64,000 nt of DNA from Microbacterium natoriense (GTDB lineage: Bacteria > Actinomycetota > Actinomycetes > Actinomycetales > Microbacteriaceae), in the NCBI RefSeq assembly GCF_030816295.1, contig NZ_JAUSXV010000001.1, positions 4,030,001 to 4,094,000 of the forward strand, given 5' to 3'. The translations under genes and the position numbers were made by a program. This document shows, piece by piece, positions 53,012 through 60,773 of this stretch. The notes beneath the pieces are model-generated. The model did not search any database and was not told where the DNA came from. It saw nothing but the letters and a program-made list of their open reading frames with translations. Position 1 is the stretch's first letter. Every line of letters begins with the position of its first letter.

Positions 53012-54049
53012 CTAATCCCGTTTGCGGGTCACGGCGCGCTGCAGGAGCACGAACACGAGCAGGATGCCGCCCGTGATGATGGTCGTCATCTCCGGAGGGA
53101 TGCCGCCGTCGCGCGTGATCAGGACGGTCATGAGTCCGAGCACGAGGGCGCCGACGACCGAGCCGAGCACGTACCCGTACGCCCCCGTGAGCACTGTTCC
53201 GCCGATCACCGCGGCGGCGATCGCGTCGAGCTCCCAGCCGATGCCGGTGATGTTCTGCGCAGTGCCGAGGCGCGAGGTGTACAGCACGGCCGCGAGTCCG
53301 GCGAGCGACCCGCTGATCACGTACACGAGGACCTTCGTGCGGTGCACGGGAAGGCCCATCAGCAGAGCCGAGTTCTCCGATCCGCCGATCGCGTAGACGG
53401 TGCGACCCGTGCGCGTGCGGTGCAGGACGAAGAACGCGGCGAGCACGACGACGATCGCGATGATCACGGCCGGGGTGATGACGAGGTCGTTCACCTTGGG
53501 TCCGTCGACGATCTTGATCTTGTCGGAGAGCGCGCGGATCGGCGAGTCGCTGGGCAGCTGCTCCGGCTTGGTGCTCAGAAGCGAAGCGAGACCGCGGCCG
53601 AGGAACATCATGGCCAGGGTCGCGATGAAGGGCTGCACGTTGAAGTACCTGATCAGCACGCCCGAGACGAGGCCGAACAGCGCTCCGATCGCGATCATCG
53701 TGACGATCACCGCGAGCGGATTCCACCCGGAGTTCGACAGCATGACGCCGGCGACCGAGGAGACCGCGATGACAGAGCCGACCGACAGGTCGATGCCACC
53801 CGTGATGATGACGAAGGTGAGGGCGACCGCCAGCACGATCACGTGCGCGTTGTTGATCAGCAGGTTCGACAGGGTGCTCGCCTGCACGATGCGGCCGTAG
53901 GCGACCTCGCCGTAGACGATCATGCCGACGAAGATGACGACCGAGGCGATGGTGGGCACCACCGACGGGTTCGACGTGATGAGGCGGCGCACGCGGTCTG
54001 CGAAACCCTCCTCCTTGCCCTGCACTGGTGCCGCTGCGATGGCGCTCAT
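53012..54049 (-). CDS. yjfF: Sugar ABC transporter permease (YjfF-like)
   Basis: The protein has 345 residues from ATG 54049, which overlaps the previous gene's stop (ATGA). It belongs to the BPD_transp_2 family with about ten hydrophobic segments: ITGGIDLSVGSVIAVSSVAG and QPFIATLAMMFLGRGLA are signature stretches. It is the second membrane subunit of a carbohydrate-uptake transporter-2 (CUT2) importer and the last gene of the operon. In E. coli the ytfQRT-yjfF system imports galactofuranose; here arabinofuranose or oligosaccharides from arabinogalactan are also plausible. Confidence 0.9.
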   Translation of the reverse strand: MSAIAAAPVQGKEEGFADRVRRLITSNPSVVPTIASVVIFVGMIVYGEVAYGRIVQASTLSNLLINNAHVIVLAVALTFVIITGGIDLSVGSVIAVSSVAGVMLSNSGWNPLAVIVTMIAIGALFGLVSGVLIRYFNVQPFIATLAMMFLGRGLASLLSTKPEQLPSDSPIRALSDKIKIVDGPKVNDLVITPAVIIAIVVVLAAFFVLHRTRTGRTVYAIGGSENSALLMGLPVHRTKVLVYVISGSLAGLAAVLYTSRLGTAQNITGIGWELDAIAAAVIGGTVLTGAYGYVLGSVVGALVLGLMTVLITRDGGIPPEMTTIITGGILLVFVLLQRAVTRKRD

Positions 54050-55125
54050 GCCGCAGCCTCCTCTTTCACGATCTCGACTCGGGGTGCGGGCGCCACGGTC
54101 TTCTTGCGGCGCTGGAACCAGCTGCGCACCCGGTCGGACTGCAGCAGGCAGATGGCGACGATCACGATCGCCTTGAAGGCTGGGGTCGCCGAGGAGGAGA
54201 CCCCGAGATACAGCACGGTCTTGTCGAGGGTCGCGATCAGCAGGGCGCCCACGAAGGCGCCGCTGAGGGAGAACTTGCCGCCGGCGAGCGAAGCGCCGCC
54301 GATCACGACCGCGAGGATCGCGTCGAGCTCGAGCTGGTAGCCGGTTCGGGAGATGTCGACCGTCATGACGCTGCCGACCGACATGACTCCGGCGATGCCG
54401 GCGAGGATGCCGCTGAGGACGTACGCGGTCAGCAGCAGCCCCTTGGGCTTGATGCCGGCCATCCGGCTCGCCTTCGGGTTGATGCCGATGGCCTCGATCA
54501 TGAGGCCCAGCGCGCTGCGGCGCACGACCCAGGCCACCAGGACGACGATGAGCACCGCGAGGATGAACACGACGGGGATGCCGATCACGAAGCCGTTCGC
54601 GATCCACCGGAACGGGTCGCTCGAGGCCGCCGTGTTCTGGCCGCCCGTGATCACCTTCGCGACGCCGCGACCCGCGAGCATCAGCACGAGAGTCGCGATG
54701 AAGGGCTGAAGGCCCACATAGGCGACGAGGACGCCGTTGACGGCGCCCAGGATGCCGGTGATGAGCAGCGACAGTCCGACCGCGGCGAGCGCGACGCCGA
54801 TCGAGGTCGAATCGCCGGCGGCGGCGAGGAACTCCATCGAGACGGCTCCGGAGACGGCCATGAGAGAACCGACCGAGAGGTCGATGCCGCCGGTCGCGAT
54901 CACGAGAGACATGCCGATCGCGATCATCATGACGGGCGCGGCCTGACGCAGGATGTCGATCAGGTTGCCGACCAGGTTGCCGTTGTTCGGGTTGATCGAG
55001 ATCGCGAGATAGGTCGGGTCCTTGATCACGTTGAGCGCGAGCAGCGCGACGATCGCGACGATGCCCCAGAAGAACGGCTTGTGGATCAGATCGCGCCACA
55101 GGGACGCGCGGGTGGGGGCGCTCAT
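54046..55125 (-). CDS. ytfT: Sugar ABC transporter permease (YtfT-like)
   Basis: The protein has 359 residues; ATG 55125 overlaps the ATPase stop (ATGA). It is a BPD_transp_2 membrane subunit with roughly ten transmembrane segments and the family stretch ATGGIDLSVGSLMAVSGAVS. VGLQPFIATLVLMLAGRGVA follows. It pairs with YjfF as a heterodimeric permease. The basic C-terminus (QRRKKTVAPAPRV) is cytoplasmic. Two unequal permeases plus a single binding protein is the ytfQRT-yjfF arrangement. Confidence 0.9.
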   Translation of the reverse strand: MSAPTRASLWRDLIHKPFFWGIVAIVALLALNVIKDPTYLAISINPNNGNLVGNLIDILRQAAPVMMIAIGMSLVIATGGIDLSVGSLMAVSGAVSMEFLAAAGDSTSIGVALAAVGLSLLITGILGAVNGVLVAYVGLQPFIATLVLMLAGRGVAKVITGGQNTAASSDPFRWIANGFVIGIPVVFILAVLIVVLVAWVVRRSALGLMIEAIGINPKASRMAGIKPKGLLLTAYVLSGILAGIAGVMSVGSVMTVDISRTGYQLELDAILAVVIGGASLAGGKFSLSGAFVGALLIATLDKTVLYLGVSSSATPAFKAIVIVAICLLQSDRVRSWFQRRKKTVAPAPRVEIVKEEAAA

Positions 55126-56739
55126 CGGATCTCCTCCTCGAGAGTCTCGGACGCGGGTTCCGCGTCGTTCACGACGTTCGCTGCGAGCTCCTCTTCGAGG
55201 GTCTCGGCGGCCGCCTCGACGCCGTGGGCGGCGATCACGTCGACGATCTCCTGCGCGGTCACGTCGGGGCCGTTCTGGATCTCGCCGATCTTGCTGTGGT
55301 CCTTGAGCACGACGATGCGCTCCGAGAGGCGGACCACCTCCTCCAGCTCGGACGAGACGAACACGACCGCGACACCCGTGTCGGCGAGCTCGGCCACCGC
55401 CTCCTGGATCTCGGCCTTCGCGCCCACGTCGATGCCGCGGGTCGGCTCGTCGAGGATGAGCAGCTCGGGCTCGGTGGCGAGCCAACGTCCGAGCAGCACC
55501 TTCTGCTGGTTGCCGCCGGACAGGTTCTTGATCATCCGCTCGGGGTCCGCGGGGCGGACGTTGAGCTCGGCGATGTACTTGTCGACGATCGCGTCCTGCT
55601 CCTTGCGCGGCATCGGCCGCGCCCAGCCGCGCTTCGCCTGCACGGCGAGGATGATGTTCTCGCGGATCGTCAGGTCGCCGATGATCCCTTCGTCGCGCCG
55701 GTTCTCGGTCGAGAACGCGATGCGCTGCGAGAGTGCGGCGGAAGGAGACGTGAGGTCGACCTTGCGACCCTTGACCGTGATCTGGCCGGATTCCGAGCGG
55801 TCGGCGCCGTAGAGCAGGCGCGCGAGTTCGGTGCGACCGGAGCCGAGCAGACCCGCGAAGCCGACGACCTCGCCGGGACGGATGTCGAGATCGGTGGCGT
55901 TCACAGCCCCGGTGCGGGAGATGCCGGATGCCGACAGGAAAGATTCTTCATCGGCGTCGCGCGGCGTGGTGCGGCGGTTGCCGCCCAGCGACTTCAGCGC
56001 GTCGAGGTCCTTGCCGATCATCTTCGAGATGAGGGCGTGCCGGTCGAGTTCGCGGGTGAGGTACTCGCCCACGTACTGTCCGTTGCGCAGCACCGTGAGC
56101 CGGTCGCTGATCGCGTAGATCTGGTCGAGGAAGTGCGAGACGAAGAGGATCGCGACGCCCTGGTCCCGAAGCGTGCGTATGACGGCGAAGAGGCCCTCGA
56201 CCTCGGCGGCGTCCAGGCTCGAGGTCGGCTCATCGAGGATGAGCACCTTCGCCTTGATCGCCATGGCGCGGCTGATGGCGACGAGCTGCTGCATCGCGAT
56301 CGAGAGCGTCGAGAGCGGCTTGCGGGTGTCGAGGTAGTCGAGCCCCAGTCGGGCGAGGGCGTCGGTGGCGGCCTTGTGGGTGGCCCTCCAGTTCACGCCG
56401 AACGGACCGCGGATCTCGTGCCCGAGCATCACGTTCTCGCCGATCGTGAGGTTGGGCGCGAGGTTCACCTCCTGGTACACGGTGGAGATCCCGGCGGCCT
56501 GCGCGTCGCCCGTGCCGGCGAAGCTGCGCTCCTGACCCGCCACGACGATCGAGCCGGAGTCGATCCGGTAGACGCCGGTGAGCGCCTTGATCAGGGTCGA
56601 CTTGCCGCGCGCCGTTCTCGCCCATGAGCGCGTGCACCTCGCCCTGGAAGAGGCGGAAGTCGACACCGTCGAGCGCCTTCACTCCGGGGAACTCGATGGT
56701 GATCCCGCGCATCTCGACGATGGGCAGTTCTTCGTTCAT
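55122..56739 (-). pseudogene. ytfR: Sugar ABC transporter ATPase (YtfR-like), frameshifted in Walker A
   Basis: Two overlapping frames together make a CUT2 ATPase of about 539 residues with two ABC domains. The first (start ATG 56739, [20 protein letters not shown]) runs to [12 protein letters not shown]; the second resumes at [12 protein letters not shown]. The sequence GGCGCGCGGCAAG has one base more than an in-frame GGCGC(G/C)GGCAAG, so the shift is inside the first Walker A (56605-56612). The paralogue at 58001-59530 is intact there. Later elements ([32 protein letters not shown]) are normal. It is either a real lesion or a base-calling error in a GC run. Confidence 0.85.
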
Positions 56740-56763
56740 CGCTGTCTCTCAGTCTGTTCCGGC

Positions 56764-56798
56764 CCTGGAGGCGGCGCGCGGTGCGCACCGCCTCCAGG
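56764..56798. terminator. Intra-operon hairpin after the binding-protein gene
   Basis: CCTGGAGGCGG pairs with CCGCCTCCAGG (perfect 11 bp, GC-rich loop). It lies 15 bases after the binding-protein stop and before the ATPase start in an operon. Such hairpins commonly let binding protein be made in excess by partial termination or by protecting the 3' end. Confidence 0.7.
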
Positions 56799-56812
56799 TC
56801 ACGGGGTCTTGC

Positions 56813-57820
56813 TCAGTACTTGCGGTCCGCGAGGACGGCCTTGGCCGCCTCAGCCGAGTCGAACGCCTCGCTCGGCACGACGATGTACGACTCCACCTTG
56901 TCGCCGTCGAGAGCCTTCTTGACGACGTCGAGAGCGGTCTCGCCGAACAGCGGGTTGTACTCGTGCACGTAGCTGAGCTGACCGTCGGCGAGCGCCTGCA
57001 TGGCGTTCTTGGTGCCGTCGATCGTGGCGATCTTCACGTCGGTGCCGATCACGAGGCCGGCTTCCTCAGCCGCCTGCGCCGCGCCGAGGCCCATCTCGTC
57101 GTTCTGGGCGAAGACGAACTGGATGTTGTTGTTGTTGGCCTTGAGCATGGTCTCGAAGACGCTCTTGCCCTCTTCAGCGGACCAGTTGGCGGTCTGCGCG
57201 TCGAGCTTCACGAGCGACGAGTCGCCGAGACCGGCTTCGAAGCCCTCGTTGCGCTCGTTGACGACGCCGACGCCGGCCGGGCCCTCGAGGACGACGTAGT
57301 TGCCGCCGTCGGGGAACTCTGCCGCAGCCCAGGTGCCGACCTCCTTGGCGACCTCGACGTTGTCGGGCGCGATGCGGGTGACGTACAGGCTCGTGTCGTC
57401 GGGCTCGATGCCGCGGTCGAGCAGGATGACCGGGATCTCGGCCTCCTGAGCGAGCTTGAGCGAGTCCTCCCAGCCGCTGGCCTCGGTGGCCGACAGCAGG
57501 ATGACGTCGACGCCCTCGTCGACGAACGACGTGAACGCGTCGATCTGCGACTTCTGGTCGAGGTTGGTGGCCGGAGCGTACTTGAGCTCGAAGCCGGCAT
57601 CCTCGGTGAACGTGTCCTGGATGTTCTGCTCGTTGGCTTCGCGCCATGCTCCCTCAGGGCCGACGGCCACGAAGCCGACGGTCGTGAGATCGCCCGAGTC
57701 TCCGCTGCCGCCGTCACCACCGGCGTCGCCGCCGCCGCTCGAGCACGCCGCCAGGCCGAATGCGAGCGCGCCGACAGCGGCGAGCCCCAGAACGGTACGA
57801 GTGCGCTTCATTGCAGACAT
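56813..57820 (-). CDS. ytfQ: Sugar ABC transporter substrate-binding lipoprotein (YtfQ-like)
   Basis: The protein has 335 residues from ATG 57820, preceded by AGGAGGAG. The lipobox LAAC (Cys about 26) and a Ser/Gly/Asp-rich linker follow a typical signal. The periplasmic-binding-protein-1 fold shows LTTVGFVAVGPEGAWREANEQ, VILLSATEASGW, VILLDRG and FAQNDEMGLGAAQAAEEAGL, close to YtfQ. It delivers a furanose or oligosaccharide to the adjacent permeases. LacI operators at 57917-57930 and 57985-57998 lie upstream. Confidence 0.92.
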   Translation of the reverse strand: MSAMKRTRTVLGLAAVGALAFGLAACSSGGGDAGGDGGSGDSGDLTTVGFVAVGPEGAWREANEQNIQDTFTEDAGFELKYAPATNLDQKSQIDAFTSFVDEGVDVILLSATEASGWEDSLKLAQEAEIPVILLDRGIEPDDTSLYVTRIAPDNVEVAKEVGTWAAAEFPDGGNYVVLEGPAGVGVVNERNEGFEAGLGDSSLVKLDAQTANWSAEEGKSVFETMLKANNNNIQFVFAQNDEMGLGAAQAAEEAGLVIGTDVKIATIDGTKNAMQALADGQLSYVHEYNPLFGETALDVVKKALDGDKVESYIVVPSEAFDSAEAAKAVLADRKY

Positions 57821-57916
57821 TGATCTCCTCCTCGAGATTCCGGGTCGATCCCCGGGTTGGACCTGACCCGGTCCGGTGTGTGATTACAGAACGACGTGGG
57901 TGCGTCGTCTGGTTGA

Positions 57917-57930
57917 TGTTACCGGGAACA
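57917..57930. promoter_or_regulatory. LacI operator TGTTACCGGGAACA upstream of ytfQ
   Basis: A near-palindrome with central CG, 97 bases upstream of the ytfQ start. It matches the site at 60654-60667 at 13 of 14 positions and the site at 57985-57998 at 12. Confidence 0.8.
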
Positions 57931-57984
57931 ATTTCTGGAACACAAGCATCTTCGGAAAACTCCCGCGGTTCGTGACCAATTCGT

Positions 57985-57998
57985 TGTTACCGGACACA
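57985..57998. promoter_or_regulatory. Second LacI operator TGTTACCGGACACA
   Basis: It is centred 68 bases from the first operator, three bases beyond the stop of the second ATPase gene. Paired sites could support looping or cooperative binding. The 180-base gap 57821-58000 otherwise contains no ORF. Confidence 0.7.
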
Positions 57999-58000
57999 CC

Positions 58001-59530
58001 TCAGACGTCGGAAGGGCCCAGTTCCGCGGCGATCATCTCCACGATGCTGTCGACCGTGACGCCCGGTCCGTTGCTGAGCTCCCCGATCTTGTCGCGGTCC
58101 TTGAGCACCACGATCCGGTCGCTGAGGCGCACGACCTCCTCGAGCTCGGCGGAGATGAACACCACACCCACGCCGTCGCCCGCCAACTGGCTCACCCGCC
58201 GCTGGATGTCGAGCTTCGCCGCGATGTCGATGCCGCGCGTCGGCTCGTCGAGGATCAGCACGTGCGGTCTGACCGCGAGCGCGCGCGCCAGCAGCAGCTT
58301 CTGCTGCGTGCCGCCGGAGAGGAGCTTCGCGGGCCGGGCGAGATCGGCAGGATCGAGATGCAGCGTCTCGATGTAGGTCTCGGCCAGCGCGGCGGTCTCG
58401 GCGGGCGACAGCGGTCTGGTCCAGCCACGCAGCGCCTGCAGCGACAGCACGATGTTCTCGCGGGCCGTGAGGTCGCCGATGATCCCGTCTGCGCGACGGT
58501 TCTCCGCCGACATGGCGATCCGGCTGCGCAGAGCGGCTGACGGACTCCGCAGCTGCACGTGGTCCCCATCCACGACGATCTCTCCGCTGTCGGCGCGCAG
58601 CGACCCGCTCAGGAGCGAGGCCAGCTCGGTGCGCCCCGACCCGCGCAGACCCGCGAGTCCGACGATCTCGCCGCGGTGCACGTCGATGTCGATCGGGTCG
58701 AGCTCTCCCCTGCGTCCGACCGCCGTGGCGCGCAGCGCCGGCTCGCCGTCGGCCGCGTAGTGATGCGCCTTGCGTTCGGATCCCAGAGCCCGCAGCGCCT
58801 CGAGATCCTTGCCGAGCATCTGCGAGATCAGATCTGCCCGCTCCAGCTCGCGCGTCGGGGTCTCGGCGATCCTCCGGCCGCCGCGGAGCACCGTCATCCG
58901 GTCGCTGATCGCGAAGGCCTGCTCGAGGAAGTGCGAGACGAACAGGATCGCCACCCCGCGGTCGCGAAGCCCTCTGATCACGCGCATCAGCACGTCGACA
59001 TCAGCCTGGTCGAGGCTCGAGGTCGGCTCGTCGAGCACGAGGATGCGAGGGTCGTCCACGACCGAGCGGGCGAGCGCGACGAGCTGCTTCTGCGCCGGTG
59101 ACAGCACCGTCATCGGCGTCTTCGGGTCCATGTCGTCGAGCCCGAGGCGTGCGAGGGCGTCTGCGGCATCCGCTCTCGTGCGACGCCAGTCGATGCCGAA
59201 GCGCCCTCGCCGCTCGCGGCCGAGCATGACGTTCTCGGCGACGCTGAGAGTCGGGCCGAGCTGCGTCTCCTGGAACACCGTGGCGATGCCCGCCGCTCTG
59301 GCGTCGGCGACGCCGGAGAACCGGCGCTCCTCCCCCGCGACGACTACGCTGCCCGCCACCGGGGTGCAGGTGCCGGTGAGCACGCCGATCAGCGTCGACT
59401 TGCCCGCGCCGTTCTCGCCCATCAGGGCGTGCACCTCACCGGGGAAGAGCCGGAAGTCGACGTCGTCGAGTGCGACGACGTCGGGGAATTCCACGCGGAT
59501 GCCGGTGAGCTCGACGATCGGGACGACCAT
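58001..59530 (-). CDS. Second sugar ABC transporter ATPase, intact YtfR paralogue
   Basis: The protein has 509 residues with two tandem ABC domains. The first has GENGAGKSTLIGVLTG, LSPAQKQLVALARS and LDEPTSSLD. The second (about 260-500) has the degenerate nucleotide site of CUT2 ATPases (GLRGSGRTELASLLSG), LSGGTQQKLLLARAL and LDEPTRGID. It starts MVVPIVELTGIRVEFPDVV, overlapping a 25-codon mini-ORF. It lies in the LacI operon and has no permease or binding protein of its own, so it may supply ATPase to the ytfQ-ytfT-yjfF importer, especially if the first ATPase is broken. Confidence 0.9.
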   Translation of the reverse strand: MVVPIVELTGIRVEFPDVVALDDVDFRLFPGEVHALMGENGAGKSTLIGVLTGTCTPVAGSVVVAGEERRFSGVADARAAGIATVFQETQLGPTLSVAENVMLGRERRGRFGIDWRRTRADAADALARLGLDDMDPKTPMTVLSPAQKQLVALARSVVDDPRILVLDEPTSSLDQADVDVLMRVIRGLRDRGVAILFVSHFLEQAFAISDRMTVLRGGRRIAETPTRELERADLISQMLGKDLEALRALGSERKAHHYAADGEPALRATAVGRRGELDPIDIDVHRGEIVGLAGLRGSGRTELASLLSGSLRADSGEIVVDGDHVQLRSPSAALRSRIAMSAENRRADGIIGDLTARENIVLSLQALRGWTRPLSPAETAALAETYIETLHLDPADLARPAKLLSGGTQQKLLLARALAVRPHVLILDEPTRGIDIAAKLDIQRRVSQLAGDGVGVVFISAELEEVVRLSDRIVVLKDRDKIGELSNGPGVTVDSIVEMIAAELGPSDV

Positions 59531-59628
59531 CAGCGCACCTCCCGCGGCACCGCATCGAACGTTCGGGCGACCCGTCCGACCGAGAACCGGATGAGCACGA
59601 CCATCAGCGCACCTCCCGCGGCGCCGCG
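59524..59628. repeat. Direct repeat pair with 74-base spacing between LacI and ATPase genes
   Basis: CGACCATCAGCGCACCTCCC plus GCGGC(A/G)CCGC occurs at 59524-59553 and again at 59598-59627. Each copy carries a gene's end and the next gene's start. Confidence 0.8.
59530..59604 (-). CDS. 24-residue coupled mini-ORF made by a tandem duplication
   Basis: The frame MVVLIRFSVGRVARTFDAVP plus REVR ends in TGA. Its ATG overlaps the LacI stop, and its stop overlaps the ATPase start (TGATG at both joints). Its start (MVV) copies the ATPase start and its end (PREVR-stop) copies the LacI end. It fits a duplication with a period of 74 bases: 59524-59554 and 59598-59628 are nearly identical. It may simply couple translation of LacI to the ATPase. 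A functional peptide is unproven. Confidence 0.4.
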   Translation of the reverse strand: MVVLIRFSVGRVARTFDAVPREVR

Positions 59629-60623
59629 CTGGATCCGCGGGCGACGAGTTCGGTGGGGATGCGGGTCAGCTGCGGCAGCTCGCGCTCTTCGAGCGCGGCG
59701 CGCAGCATCTCGACGACCGCGCCGCCGAGGGCTGTGAAGTCCTGCCGGACGGTGGTCAGCGGCGGAAGGAAGTGGCGGGCGAGCGGCACGTCGTCGAATC
59801 CGACCACGCTGAGATCCTTCGGAACCTCGAAGCCCTTGTCGTGGAGGCCGTGGATGAGGCCGATCGCCATGTCGTCGTTCGCGACGAACACGGCCGTGTA
59901 GTCGGGCAGCCGATTCAGCCCCTTCGCGAAGTCGTAGGCGAAGTCGGCGGTCCAGTCGCCCACGACGATGGGCCGCTCGCGGATGCCCCACGACTTGGCC
60001 CTGGCGTGGAAGGCGCGCTCGCGCGCGCGGGCGTCGAGCCAGTCGAGAGGACCCGCGATGTGGAGGATGTCACGATGGCCCAGCGCCACCAGGTGATCGA
60101 CGACGAGCCCCGTCCCGGCCTGCTGATCGATCGAGACGGTGAGGAAGGTGGGGTCGGCGTCGGCCTTAACGACGAGCATCGGCACGTTCAGCGAGATGCG
60201 GCGCAGCGCCGCCACGGACGACGAGCGCGGGGCGATCACGCACAGCGCGTCGACGCCCTGTGCCGTGAGGTTGTCGACCGCATCCTGCGGCGAGAGCGTG
60301 TCACCTTCGTGCAGGGCCACCGCCGTGACCGAATAGCCCGAGGTGCGCGCGGCCATCTCGACCGCACGGAGGATGCTGGTCGGCCCGAACGACACCGCGC
60401 TCTCGATGATCACGCCGATGCGCCGGGTGCGCTGGGTCGCGAGCGCCCTGGCGACCATGTTCGGCCGGTAGTCGAGCTCCTCGATGGCCTCGAGCACCCG
60501 CCGACGCGTGTCGGGTTTGATGTTGGGGTGATCGTTCAGCACCCGAGAGACGGTCATGTGCGAGACGCCGGCGAGGTCCGCCACGTGGCGGATGCCGGGT
60601 TTGTCCGAACCGAGGCTGGCCAT
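59604..60623 (-). CDS. LacI-family regulator of the ABC importer
   Basis: The protein has 339 residues from ATG 60623 (MASLGSDKPGIRHV). The HTH is IRHVADLAGVSHMTVSRVLNDHPN and the hinge VARALATQRTRRIGVII. The effector domain ends VVGFDDVPLARHFLPPLTTVRQDF. It is 49% or so alike in layout to the other LacI protein at 49499 (an estimate by eye). Its own promoter carries TGTTACCGAGAACA, the same motif as the two sites upstream of ytfQ, so it very likely represses itself, the second ATPase and the importer. The longer upstream frame is rejected because it includes the operator. Confidence 0.92.
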   Translation of the reverse strand: MASLGSDKPGIRHVADLAGVSHMTVSRVLNDHPNIKPDTRRRVLEAIEELDYRPNMVARALATQRTRRIGVIIESAVSFGPTSILRAVEMAARTSGYSVTAVALHEGDTLSPQDAVDNLTAQGVDALCVIAPRSSSVAALRRISLNVPMLVVKADADPTFLTVSIDQQAGTGLVVDHLVALGHRDILHIAGPLDWLDARARERAFHARAKSWGIRERPIVVGDWTADFAYDFAKGLNRLPDYTAVFVANDDMAIGLIHGLHDKGFEVPKDLSVVGFDDVPLARHFLPPLTTVRQDFTALGGAVVEMLRAALEERELPQLTRIPTELVARGSSAAPREVR

Positions 60624-60653
60624 GCGCACCTCCGTCGGTCTCGCCTGGAGAGA

Positions 60654-60667
60654 TGTTACCGAGAACA
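60654..60667. promoter_or_regulatory. LacI operator TGTTACCGAGAACA upstream of the lacI gene
   Basis: It lies 31 bases upstream of the LacI start and matches the ytfQ operator at 13 of 14 positions. It implies autoregulation. The remaining gap (60668-60773) contains no other supported feature. Confidence 0.8.
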
Positions 60668-60773
60668 GGCAGGGCGGTGCAATCCGATGGGCGGATGCCG
60701 CCCCCACGGGGTGCGCGTCGTGGTCGTCTTCTCACGCGATGGCGACCACAACGCGCACCCGGTGCTCAGTTGA

